Of a stretch of 64,000 bases of DNA, positions 1 through 10,634 are shown in pieces; the first letter of the stretch is position 1, and each line of letters opens with the position of its first letter. The DNA is taken from positions 5,644,501-5,708,500 of the forward strand of contig OX439041.1 of NCBI GenBank assembly GCA_949317995.1, given 5' to 3'. Origin of the DNA: Acholoe squamosa (taxonomy: Eukaryota > Annelida > Polychaeta > Phyllodocida > Polynoidae). The notes under the pieces are model-generated. The model was not told the DNA's origin, searched no databases, and saw only the letters and a program-made list of their open reading frames with translations. The position numbers and the translations under genes are program-made.

Positions 1-159
1 ATAGACTCACCGGACATATTGCCAAGACAGCTCAATCTTGCAAAGGTAGTTTGAACCACTTCATTTACAGTGTTACACCATACACTTAGACTTTACTAGC
101 ACCAAATCACTACAAATCTGTCAAGACTTTAAACAGCAAACTTGCTTTACACAAGCACC

Positions 160-2773
160 ATGGGGAGACTGAGAGTTGCACCCATACTGCTAACTATGCT
201 GTTATTATATACTATAGAACCACTTACTGCAGGTTATACACCTGTGGTGAGACAAAACATAGGAGAAGTATTCAAACCTAGCCCTCAATGGACATACAAC
301 CACAACACTGTTGTTAGCTATCCCCTACAAGATACCTCGGGCACCCGTTACCCAAGGATCCATAAGGGATAGAATACTCCAATTGACCACTCCTACTCTA
401 CAAGATCATACCTCTGGTCAAATAATCCAACAAGCCAAAGAGCTTGACACCTTGCTGGAAATTGCAGACAAGGAGATTAATGAAACATTAGCCTCCATCA
501 AATTGTTCCTATCCAACCCCATAAACACATTGGACAAGGCCAAAAGAGAGGCCATACTAGGTTTTCTAGCACCCCTGTTTCGCGCTGTGCTAGGTCTAGC
601 CACAGTAGAAGATGTAAACCAAGTAATGGGACAGCTCAAGAACATAGATGAAATACTAAGAAAATTTGCTAAACAAGATCAGGAAGCAGCTAGTCTCATT
701 GAAAAGATCACAGACAGACAAGATAAGTTTGTTAAAGCATACATCCAAGATAAGAAGGTACTGGACAGCACAATCAACACCATAGGTGACACCGTCAACC
801 TTTGGGCCTCTAACATGTCCAGGTCACTTGACTCATATTCAAGGCACGAGACAACTCAAAGGGAAAAAATGCAAGTATTAAATGATGCATTAATCATCAT
901 AGCAGCAAGAATGAATACAGTTCAATCACTGCAAAGGACAAATGCAGCCCTGAGGATGCTATCATCAGGAATCCTAACCCCTGATATAGTACCACCCTCA
1001 GACCTTGCTAGATACTTAATTGACATTAATAACAAACTTAGGATTACACACCCTGGAGCACAAGTCGCAATTAATGACTTAGATTTCTATTATTCACAGA
1101 AGCTGACCTCATACACTTACTCAGCTCACCATATATATATTCATCTGGACATTATAATTCAATCTACCACCTCTACCTTCAAACTGTACCAAATGATTAC
1201 ATCACCCATGCCTATAGACACACAGGAGACCCCCACCAGAGGAGTCACCAAATTACAAACCACAACTGAGTTTCTAGCAGTATCTTACGACGAATCATTA
1301 TTCATCGAATTGGACTCAGCAGATATGCAGGCATGTGAAGGTACTACAGTAAAGGTATGCAGAGATGTAAATGGTAGAATTTATAAACACAGGCCTACAT
1401 GCCCTGTAGCCATTTTTACTAACCAGGCTCAACAGATTAAGGAACATTGCAAGTTTACAGTTTCACCACTGCAAGCACCTACCACCCATGCTATTTCCAT
1501 TTCTGAAGATGAGTATCTGGTCACTACTAATGAACCCCATTACTTTATCAATTGCCATGGTAAAACGTCTGAAACTCGAAAAGCCCAGTCCCACTCAATC
1601 ATAGGTGTACCCTGTGGGTGCACAATCAGTGTAGGAGAATTTTCTCTTCCAAACACAAGGTTGCCCTGTAACTCAACCTTATCATTTCATTACATTCTCA
1701 AGACAATTAATTTACCATTCATGGCAGCACTTAACCAAATTTCTGAAACCAAACCAGATGAAAGAGAGAATCTTCCAAATTTCCCAGTAGTAAACCTTTC
1801 GAGAACCTTAGAGTAACTACAGGAAAATCCAATCATGGATGATATTACTCAACTAAATCTAGAGCCCTTTGCCAAAACATTATTAAAAGATGCCTCCAAC
1901 CTTGATAAGGCAATGGAAACACGCTACGTAGAATCACACCTACGTCGAGTTACAGAGCATCCAATCTTCCAAAGCTTAGGACTCATCCTAGGGATATCAG
2001 CTCACATTTTTATAGTGTACATACTACTCAAACTATACAGACTAGGAGGGACTGTAGCCTACCTGCCTACATCCAAAGCATTTAGACTAGTCACCGAGCT
2101 GCCCCTACACAAATTGCTCCCAGATAAGAATCCTACCAAATTAACCCCTACAGAGGAAACCCACACCCCTTTCCTCACAATTCAGGAAACCCACACCCTG
2201 ATAATTGCTATATTATTCACCCTGACCATCTACTCAGCCTACAGAATAATGAAGTACCTTAAGAAATTTGCACAGACACACTGTGGCAAGAAAAATGTGG
2301 CCAAGCGCACAAATCCCACAATATATTTCAAAATATATTGTGGAGACTCAAACTTCGCGCTACCCTTGAGGCCAATACAACATGAATTTGATGAGATTAA
2401 ATCAGCAGCCGCCCCTACCTATAAGGATATAGTGGTTAAAACCTTCCCACTGCCTAAGGCTATATTTACCTGGAATGGACCAGCAGTTATAACAACACAG
2501 AGAGGAGAACTTGCTTATCACCTCCCTCAGGTGATACACCTACCTTGGCGCACTAGGTTCAGTACCATACCAGCCCTTAAAAACAAAGGACTGTACTACT
2601 CCATGCTTCTCCAGAATGATTGTGGCACCAGCCCGGTGACCATGACAGCACTGGAAAATACAACAGATATAATTATTGACGAACAACAGGAGAAGACCAC
2701 AAGGTCAAACATGCAGACTATTGCTAATTTTCTAAACCACCAGCCCTCCCCGGTGACTGTGGAAACAGCCTAG
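160..2773 (+). mobile_element. Fossil envelope (F/Env-like) region of a virus-like element
   Basis: Envelope part of a retrovirus-like or other enveloped element; the rest would lie left of the window. A short hydrophobic signal peptide follows the ATG at 160. The next part has a glycine/alanine hydrophobic stretch resembling the fusion peptide of baculovirus F and errantivirus Env, then a long heptad-rich helix region and a cysteine-rich ectodomain. The last third has two hydrophobic membrane segments and a long tail. These parts and their order fit class I F-type envelope proteins; I assign the family by pattern only. As it stands it is not one open frame: about one or two breaks, or a splice the family might use. 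Otherwise it is well kept, suggesting a fairly recent insertion. No LTR or polypurine tract could be placed with confidence on its 3' side. Confidence 0.6.
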
Positions 2774-2859
2774 ACTGCCCACAGCCTAGACTGCCCCCAG
2801 TCCACCACCAGGAGACAACATATCAGAGACAGTATTCAGAACTTTTCGGACGATTCGCC

Positions 2860-2875
2860 GGCCCTGAAAAGGGCC
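2860..2875 (-). terminator. Histone-type mRNA 3' stem-loop
   Basis: Read on the minus strand this is GGCCCTTTTCAGGGCC, a perfect match to the metazoan histone mRNA 3' stem-loop consensus (6-bp stem, TTTC-type four-base loop). It is preceded by CCAAA, also as in histone genes. The 3' flank (GGCGA) departs from the usual ACCCA. It lies 47 bases after the stop codon of the minus-strand ORF at 2923-3546, a normal spacing for histone-type 3' ends bound by SLBP. A chance 16-base match is possible but unlikely at this position and orientation. Confidence 0.6.
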
Positions 2876-2922
2876 TTTGGGATGGCGGGTTTTTACACCC
2901 TAGGTTTCAGTCAGTCGGGTTT

Positions 2923-3546
2923 CTACCACAGAGCCTCGGGTTCAACACTGACGGGAGAGTGGGAGTCTGATCCATACATGTGGCCGTGGTCATGATCCCA
3001 CTCAACGAGCCGGGCCTCCATCGATCCCAGTCCGTACTCAGCTGCCATAGATGGGTCCCCGGATGCCGCAAGATCAATGAAGGAGACTGCCAACAAATAG
3101 TCCCACAACACTCGCTCCCGCGGCCCGAAGTTAGAGTCCATGGGCCAGAACCCTATATTACTCAAGGCCCTGGCCAAAAGGGCCACAGTGGCCCCCCGAC
3201 GTAAGGCTGAACCCAAAAAGTAGTGGCAGGAGTACATGTCAACCAGCACATCACCATGGTCACTGATCTCTCTGAAATTTTTCACTATATAGCCATAGTG
3301 TATAGTCTGGTTGGCCTCCACCAGGGCCCTAGCCGGACTCCCCACCGCCATCACCTGGGAGACAGGCAATTCAAGGATAGCTTGAAAGTGAGCCATGATG
3401 TTGCAGCAAAGGTTTCCAGTGAGGAACTGATACTCCAATACCAGCCACCCACTCCTTAAATGGACACACACACCCCCCCCCCCACCCTGAACTGTCCACT
3501 GACACCAAGCTAGGCACTGCCACAGACACATGCCAGAATCTGGCAC
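2923..3546 (-). CDS. Unrecognised coding-like ORF with a histone-type 3' end
   Basis: Open frame of 207 codons, GC-rich compared with its AT-rich flanks, with balanced non-repetitive composition from about residue 30 on. I do not recognise the family. Visible features are a predicted mostly helical, moderately hydrophobic protein with many Trp, Tyr, His and Met residues, and no obvious signal peptide or zinc finger. Residues 1-30 include a run of glycines coded by a poly-C tract and look non-coding, so the real start may be the internal ATG at 3394-3396 (residue 51) or a spliced upstream exon. It is convergent with the envelope fossil (gap about 150 bases), so it may be a gene of the same element or a separate host gene. 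It is not a histone: none of the core histone motifs is present. Confidence 0.45.
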   Translation of the reverse strand: MPDSGMCLWQCLAWCQWTVQGGGGGVCVHLRSGWLVLEYQFLTGNLCCNIMAHFQAILELPVSQVMAVGSPARALVEANQTIHYGYIVKNFREISDHGDVLVDMYSCHYFLGSALRRGATVALLARALSNIGFWPMDSNFGPRERVLWDYLLAVSFIDLAASGDPSMAAEYGLGSMEARLVEWDHDHGHMYGSDSHSPVSVEPEALW

Positions 3547-3649
3547 CTAACACCTCAAGTGCCACCACTGCATGAGCACATCAGGGAGGAGATTCACATC
3601 TCATTCCTGACACACCACCACTGTCAATGAAATTATCAAAGTATTGAAA

Positions 3650-4190
3650 AAAAAAAAAAAAATTAATTTAGAAAAATATACACAGCCACTTGTTGATGTA
3701 TAACATGAAAATCTATGGTATTCTCACAAAATCGATGATTAATGCGCGCATATACGCAAAAATTGCAAATTGCAAATTGTAAATTATACAAATCTAACAT
3801 TAATATACATGAATGCAGGTAGATAACTAAGTCAGTTCTTGTACCCACTAGCACTTGTATACTATACCAAGGTTTACTTAAGGTAACACACTTTAGGTAT
3901 CCAAGAAAATTGTTGGAAAAATGAATGAAAAAAAAAAAAAAAAATTTTGTTGAGAAAAATTGTTGACATGAAAAATGTTTACTTAAGATACTCACCAAAT
4001 AATCTCTTTCAGGGACACATACTCAAGAAGGCTAGGGAAAAGTCAATTAAAAGCAGCGGCCCACTGCCGAAATTGCCAATTAATACACCCATATAGCAAA
4101 ATCACAGAGTAACTCAGAGACAAACGAGCCTATTGTACATGAAGTACCTTGTTTTTCCGGTCCTTGGAAAAATTTGTCTCAAATCCCAAA
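3650..4190. other. AT-rich intergenic DNA, no gene seen
   Basis: AT-rich sequence with two A-runs of about 15-17 bases (near 3647 and 3930). No coding frame, terminal repeat or RNA gene could be supported. Confidence 0.5.
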
Positions 4191-4207
4191 AATTGTATAG
4201 TGTAAAC

Positions 4208-4860
4208 TAGATTGTACGTTTGTACCCAATTTGCACACTAAAATTGTATGTTTGCACACTAGATTGTACGTTTGTACCCAATTTGCACACTAAAATTGTA
4301 TGTTTGCACACCAGATTGTACGTTTGTACCTAATTTGCACACTAAAATTGTATGTTTGCACACTAGATTGTACGTTTGTACCCAATTTGCACACTAAAAT
4401 TGTATGTTTGCACACCAGATTGTACGTTTGTACCCAATTTGCAAACTAAATTGCTATTTGCACACTAGATCGTACGCTTGTACACAATTTGCACACTAAA
4501 ATGTATGTTGCACATTATACTGTACGTATAAAAAAAAAATCAAGATTTTCATGTGTAACCAAACTGTACGCAAAATTATATATGTGCATACAAAAATTAT
4601 CAATTGAACGCAAAAAAAAAATTGTATATTTGCATGCTAAAAATTATCAATTGAACGCAAAATTGTATGTTGGCATACTAAGATTATAAATTGAACGCGA
4701 AATTGTATATTTGCATACTAAAATTGCCAAATGAAAGCGAAAACTATATATTTGCATACTGAAATTGTCAATTAAACGCAATTACACGCGAAATTGTAAA
4801 TTTGCACACCAAAATTGTCATTTATGTTCAATTTGCACGCTAAATTGAACATTGAATGCC
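4208..4860. repeat. Decayed 52-bp AT-rich minisatellite
   Basis: Copies of a unit beginning TAGATTGTACGTTTGTACCC start at about 4208, 4260, 4312, 4364 and 4416, an exact 52-base step. From 4450 to 4860 the array continues as diverged half-units built on the words AATTGTATATTTGCATAC and CAATTGAACGCAAA. The ORFs across it are chance products of low stop density. Confidence 0.8.
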
Positions 4861-5780
4861 AAAATTGCACGCTATTTGCCAAATTGTATGTTGTACATAA
4901 AATTGGAAAATTGTACCCAAAATGGATGATACATAAGCAAATACACCCATGTATGGTAAGATATAGAATTACGGAAATGTACTTATACCCAGGAGAAAAT
5001 TGTTTATATATACTGACAAAGCTCTACCACAAAAATTGCATTTGAAGCACTCCCCATCACTTCAAATCCTCTTACAAACAGTATATAACTCCAAATAAGG
5101 TAAAAATATGTATATTGTACATTCCCTCGGCGAAATGACAGAGTTTCGCATTCTCTCGGGGGAGACGGAGTATTCTATCATATACCATTTTATTATTCCA
5201 TAAATTGTAACATATTACTGTATTAATCAAAGAATACATAAGAAATTAATACATAGGTTGGTTCTAAGAGCTATAAGAGCGCTCAAACTTTGTATAAGAG
5301 CGTTCATGCCCCACTGCACACCAGCCAGGTCAGTTACACAGAGTTTATGACATCAAAGGGTCCGACCTAATGGTTCACTGCACAATATAATAAACCTGAG
5401 GGTCTCAGTGTGCGACCTCATGGTTCAGTGCACAAACTAATAACTTGTAAGTGAATGCAACCGGCCGTCACGGGTGCCTGGGCACCGCAGACGCCGTCAT
5501 GAGTGTCTGAGCACTCTAATAACTGAACAATGGGTTACATAAGCACAACGCCATAACCGTCCGGTCGCTCTAGCGTCGCTGCTGAGCAACCTAGGTCAAA
5601 TATCAGAGCATTTATGGAAAGCCCAAAAGAAGACCGTCAAAATGAGCCTAAGATCAAGGCAGAACTCCTATTATTAAGGAAGTTACACCATAGAGACGGA
5701 TTCGACCTCCGAGTGCACTACAGACAAACCGGCGCAAGTTACGCGCCTATCAAGCGGGCATTATAAACTTGGCATATTCA
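4861..5780. other. Intergenic DNA without a supported gene
   Basis: AT-rich to 5260, then more GC-rich with CpG. A short imperfect inverted segment (CCCTCGGCG and CTCTCGGGGG) lies at 5127-5165 and resembles the foldbacks at 12.7 and 15.6 kb. Two related phrases about hundreds of bases long (GGTTCACTGCACAA at 5372 and GGTTCAGTGCACAA at 5422) are 50 bases apart. Nothing else is recognised. Confidence 0.4.
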
Positions 5781-5785
5781 ACTCC

Positions 5786-5805
5786 GCGCATGCGCAAAAT
5801 GGCGG
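5786..5805 (+). promoter_or_regulatory. NRF1 plus YY1-like promoter core
   Basis: GCGCATGCGCA (NRF1 palindrome) runs directly into AAAATGGCGG (YY1 consensus, + orientation). This pair is typical of TATA-less animal promoters where the YY1 site lies at or just after the start of transcription, so a + strand transcript is suggested. The match is by motif only. Confidence 0.45.
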
Positions 5806-6425
5806 TTGTAACGGCGTAAACTTCCGAGATATGGGGGTTTGAAGTCACAGAACCGACCAAGACAATGGGGGACGCAGCGGCGTCCATGGGGGTCCTTTGT
5901 GCACCCAGTGACACATGAAAGACTCCCCTCAAACAATTGCAGAGTTAGGCAGATGCCACTGGCCCCAGTCAGTCTGAGGTGCAATGCCAAGATTTGCTAC
6001 AAATAGCCTGGCTGCACCTCCTAGAAATCAGAACACCAAGAACCGCTCCAGAGGTAACATCTCCAGTCATCTCCTGCTACCTGCTATACCACTGCACTAT
6101 GGTGAAACTATGCTAGACAGGCATTGGTTTCCATCATTAGTGGCCAGAGGGTATCTTCCTCAAGACATCCACCAGAGGGTAAAGTTATTCATTATTACAT
6201 TATTCCTCTAAGCAGCAGGTCAGGAGCTAGGTGTGGGAACCCACCTAGAACTATGCTGGACATTGTATTATTATTACCTCACAGGTGGAGTGGAACAGAA
6301 CATTATATACTTTATAAACTATTGTATATTTACTGTATGTGCAAAATACCTACATACTAACTACTGTGTGATTGATATTTCTTACATGTTGTCTAAAGCT
6401 GAATAAACCAGTGATAACTGGAAAT
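5806..6425 (+). other. Possible short transcript of unknown nature
   Basis: Region from the NRF1/YY1 site to an AATAAA at 6402-6407. It contains a 75-codon frame (5984-6211) of no recognised family and a possible splice donor (GGGTAAAG near 6178). It could be a non-coding transcript, a gene remnant or a solo terminal repeat. Evidence is thin. Confidence 0.25.
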
Positions 6426-6539
6426 AACACTATTTATGAGAGCTTGATGTATTTACACTATATACCACTAGTCATATGATATTTCTCATATGACAACTTG
6501 ATCATGCACAATTACTAGTATGACAGTTATCTCCTATCT

Positions 6540-9500
6540 TTTTGTTGTCATTTCTGCCTGGTGTTGGGTCCCTAGACTTCTGTTGTTGCTGGGTCCAATC
6601 ATCAGGGATTGGGAAATCTGCTGGGACTAGTAGTTTCTGGAAGGACACCTGGCGGGTGTTAGTGGGGGTGGAGGCAACAGGGATGAAAACAAAGTTATTT
6701 CTTGTGTCGCTGGACTTGTCTTAATGCTGCAGTCTCGGCTTCTCTAATGCTTTTGGGGCTGTCTGAGAGTACAACATTTTTTATTCCATCCTTGAGGCCA
6801 TTTATAAGATAGTCCACTTGTACAGGCTCATCCAGGTTGCTGTTGGATAGCAATAAGGTCACATCTGCTATATATTCCTCTACTGTCTCTTTGGGCTGCT
6901 GTTTTCTGTTTCTATACCCTTTGATTATTGTGGCAGGGTCAGGCTGGTTGAACCTGCTGAGAAAGGCGGTATAGACTGCCTCAGTGTCATACATGATTGG
7001 TTTGTGAAAAACCATTGTGCTGCTCTGCCCTTTAAAAAGGCATACATACAGGATGCATGCATTGTTGGGCTGCGGGGGTATGCATTTCTTATATAGAATT
7101 TGAACTCTGCCAGAAATCTGGCTGCAGACCTGTAGGGTGAGGGCTTGTCAAAGGGTTCTGGTTTGTTGAAACAGCTTAATTGAGCAGATGTGAGTCGCTC
7201 AGGTTCAAAACTCCTGTATCCAGTGGGAGCAGAGAAATTGGACTGTCCTAGATTTGGTATCATTGGTGTGGATTGGCAGCTGCTTGGGCCGGTGGCGTGT
7301 TTGTAAACAAACCATACATCGGTATAGGGTTGTTGTAGGGCGTGTGTGCCTGGTGGGGTGTGTATACATGGTTGTATACACTGCCTGAAAATGATGTGGC
7401 GGCTACCGGTAATGGACGAGTGGTAGAGGGCACCATCTGGTGGGTTGTGGCCGAACTGCCAAAACCTGCATGTGTCACGCCTTGTTGGGTGGGCGTGGCA
7501 CCTGTCGCTATGGTTCGGGCTGTATTTTGGAAAAGGCTTGGGGGGCTGAGCCTGTACCCTACTGGCAATGATGTTGGCGTTCTGGTAGAGGTGCTCATAA
7601 CCTGTGAAGGTTGGCCTGAGGGGGATAGCCTAGTGTTGGTGGGTGAGAAATGGCTGTTTTGGCCTTGGTTGGTAGGTGTTCTTGTCCTGTCAATAGCCCT
7701 GAATATTTCAGTTCTCATTCCATCAATGTTTTTGTTGATTCTGTCAGACAGATTGGCTGACGCTATTTCAGACCTTCTCAGGACATCAGCATTGTCCTGA
7801 GCTGCTCTACTTTGTATGTGGCCAATGTCATTTTCCATGTGTGATTTCCAGGTGTCCATGTCATTCAATCTGTCATTTATCCTTGACAGTTGGCGGGAGG
7901 AGTCGTCTCCAATCCTTTTTATTTCAGCAGACAATAAGTTCATTTGTCCTGTTAATAGGTTGGAGAGGGAGTCATTGACTGACTGGGTGCATTCTCTGAC
8001 TATATTCCTCGTCATGTCATCCTGGTTGTACTCTGGGTGTGGGGCCGCAGTGGCCATGTTTTGATAGGCAGGTGCTCTGTGCAGGTGGGGGAAGGTTACT
8101 TCTGTGTCTTCTTCTGAAGTGGATTCTGTTTGTAAGTGGGCGGGGATGTGACTGCTTCTGTGTAGGATGGGAGTAGTAGCCACGAGGTCGCCTCTTCTAG
8201 CTGCAGAGTCCAGGCTTCTTTGAAGTCTGTAAAATACAGGTGTATTTGGCCTGTGAGGGGAGGATGATTGTACCCTTCTTCTGGGCCTATGGGTGGGGTA
8301 TGGGCTCTCAAAAGATCTGGCCCTTGGTGGCGTGCTCAGGGATGAATTTGGTACTGGAGGTGTCGCTTTGTCTTCTTCAGAAGTAGAGTAGGAGTAATAA
8401 GGCCTAGGGTTGCCTCCAGGTTGGTTGCTATCAGGCTGTGGGTTTTGGTGCGGCCTTAGCAAATTGGTGAGATTGGAGCTGTCTTGCCACTGCTCTTCTA
8501 AAATAAGGTTTATCCTGTCTAGAAAAACAGAGGGGCACACTGGTAGCTTGGTGTGGCGCCGGTTGGTATCTGCTGTGCACGTCCTGTGTTGAGTCTGTTT
8601 TCTCTCCACCTGTGGATTGCTGAGTCTAGCCTGCTCCTCCAGTAATTGTCTGCTACTGATGGGTGGGCTTGGATATCTGGTACAGTGAGGTTGTCCCAAC
8701 TTAGGTCTGGTGTACACTGTGGACCAGAATCACTGCTGGATGAAGGTGACCGTCCAGCAGCTTCCAGGGCGTCTTGCAGGCTATTGGATCTTTCCTCTAG
8801 ATGGCTATCTAGGTGGAGGTGATCAGGTGATTGATATACAGGCGTGCTGTATGTGGTACTTTGAAGACCACCTAATCTTAGGGGTGGTGATTCTGAGGGT
8901 GAATAAGCAGGTAGGGTGAGGTTTAAACCTGGTGGTGGGGCTCCTGCTGGTGTGCTGGTATGTGCACCTGTGTTGGTGTCCACTATGGTGGATGAAAAGG
9001 GTAAGGTGTTTGAACTCACAGGTGTTTGTTTATGTGTACGTCTGTGGACTGGCAGCACTGGGTCCAGCTGGAGCGCGTCTGGCGAGGAGTCTATCGGGGT
9101 GGTGTACTGTGTACTGGTGGCTTCTTGCTGATCTCTGTTTGGAGATGTAGGGATACGTTGTGGGGCTGGCTCCTTTGGTAGGGTCTCACTGTTGTCCATG
9201 GCTCATGAGAGGTGGTAACTGTGGGATGATACGTGAGGGTTTTCCACCATTGTCAACGAGTCCGTAAATGATGAATAAGGATGAATACATACGAATCAGG
9301 AATCCAGTTTGAAATCCACTTTATTCATTGAAGTCCACGAGGTATAGATGGTGATACAGTATAAAGGTGCCCAACAGTGTCCAAGCCTAGCCCTTGAGCC
9401 AAGGGCTCTTGTCTCACGTGAGTGTGTGTGGTATGAAGTATGAAGGTAGAAAGATGAGTGAGCCGCTCCATCTACAGGTATTTATAGTAGGAACTGCTCA

Positions 9501-9863
9501 CCCAGCTCATCCTAAAAATAGTATCAGGTGAGCTAAATATAGTAACTGGGGAACTCCAGTGCAGGTATGTAGGGGGATCCTAAACATAGCACTGGGGTTC
9601 ACAGAGTTCAGTATGGTTCTAAATATAGCTGCTGGGAATTCCCGGTATGCTGTGAGCTGCTCATGATAAATGGGCATGTCCTCCAGCAGGAGGAGTTGGT
9701 CTAAACATGGCTGCTAGGAATTTCCAGCATGCAGCGAGCTGCTTGTGATTGACGGCGTATCCTCCAGTGGGAGGAGGCGGGGTCACTGAGTGCAGTTGAC
9801 ACCGCCAGCCTTTGGTCTATGGGTATGGCTTGGCTTGTGGGTAGACTCGGACACTGGGTTACA
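6540..9863 (-). mobile_element. Fossil LTR retrotransposon, 5' LTR and gag only
   Basis: Minus-strand element with one LTR (9251-9863) followed by a gag region that ends near 6540, where homology stops; no protease, RT or integrase is seen, so the 3' part is missing. The C-terminal gag portion shows the Retrotrans_gag (PF03732) pattern of Ty3/gypsy elements: a FLKGRAAQW-like helix, and later TVEEYIADVTLLL. The N-terminal portion is long, Pro/Ser/Thr-rich and predicted disordered. The gag region is broken at about three places and looks middle-aged. Confidence 0.7.
9251..9863 (-). repeat. 5' LTR of the gag fossil
   Basis: On the minus strand it opens TGTAACCCAGTG and ends GTTGACA, i.e. TG...CA ends over 613 bases. 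It carries AATAAA (plus-strand TTTATT at 9320-9325) in the expected place. A TGG-starting segment lies one base after its end, consistent with a primer binding site. No second copy is in the window, so the ends are inferred. Confidence 0.6.
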
Positions 9864-9916
9864 TGGTAGAGTCAAAGGTGAAAAATAAATATGATAAGTA
9901 CAATACCTATAACGGT

Positions 9917-10141
9917 CTACTGACAAAATGCCTGGGCTGGAGCATCACAAATGAAGTTCAAAAGGACCACTTCAAAGTTTTGTCCATTGTATGAATATCC
10001 ATTATGTTGTATGGATTTCATTTCTTCAACAAACCTTTCTAAGAACAAACTATAATAATTGGATTTCATTGGACCTGACCATAAACCAATGATAAATGGC
10101 TCTTCATTTTTGTCTTCCCATAGCACACCAAGAATTGGCCA
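9917..10141 (-). pseudogene. Transposase-like protein fragment (FIIGLW...ICDAPA type)
   Basis: About 74 codons, starting with WPILGVLWED and including PFIIGLWSGPMKSNYY, FVEEM and ICDAPAQAF. This pattern (WPxLG, PFxIGL, FxEE, CDAPARAF) is familiar from a widespread transposon-derived protein family of invertebrate genomes, normally continuing with a cysteine/histidine zinc ribbon that is absent here. The similarity stops at about 9920, close to the outer edge of the LTR at 9863; either a GTCAGT splice donor or truncation ends it. It is a fragment in a plain DNA-transposon context. Confidence 0.55.
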
Positions 10142-10218
10142 AATTTAAATTCAAATTCAAAATTAATTTATTTGCCATAAATTCTCAACATATTTACATA
10201 TGCATATGAAGAACATTA

Positions 10219-10634
10219 TGTAGTGGTTCGTCTCGTTAAGTTAGATTAAATCATAACGAAGAGAGTCAGAAAGTTTCCGGGTAGGCAACTGAGCTTTTAT
10301 TTCATAGCTTATGTTACATATGATCACAGCCTCAGAGGACTACATGCTACTAGGGCATTCGGTTACCCTTTCGGGTAACGACCTGGTTGAGCAGTGGGTA
10401 GAACCACTACTGAAGAACATGGGGGTAGAACCAGCCTTATATGGGGGAAAGCCCGCGAAACTCAGACCGGCCACGTGACGTGTGGCGGACGAGTGGTAGG
10501 CCCCCTGGTGTAATGGATACGAACCCAGAGGCAGGTGCTGCCACCTGCCATCCGGATTCCCCCACTACACCCGAAGACCTAGGTCTGAGTCCCACGGGTA
10601 CATGAACGTAAAGTGTAAATACCGTACCCCTACA
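10219..10634 (-). repeat. 3' LTR of a second LTR-element fossil
   Basis: Read on the minus strand it begins TGTAGGGGTACGG and ends CCACTACA (416 bases). The polypurine tract AAGGGGGGCAG (plus 10635-10645) abuts its start, and AATAAA lies inside (plus TTTATT 10296-10301). These together fix orientation and identity as a 3' LTR. Only one LTR is seen. Confidence 0.65.

Noticed and set aside
2923-3546. A histone gene behind the histone-type stem-loop
   Set aside because: The frame has no histone-fold or histone-tail motif and is far too rich in aromatic residues.
7342-9150. Several plus-strand ORFs
   Set aside because: Shadows of the Pro/Ser-rich minus-strand gag region of the LTR fossil.
160-9863. 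Envelope region and gag region as one retroelement
   Set aside because: They lie on opposite strands, are separated by unrelated sequence and the gag fossil ends without pol near 6540.
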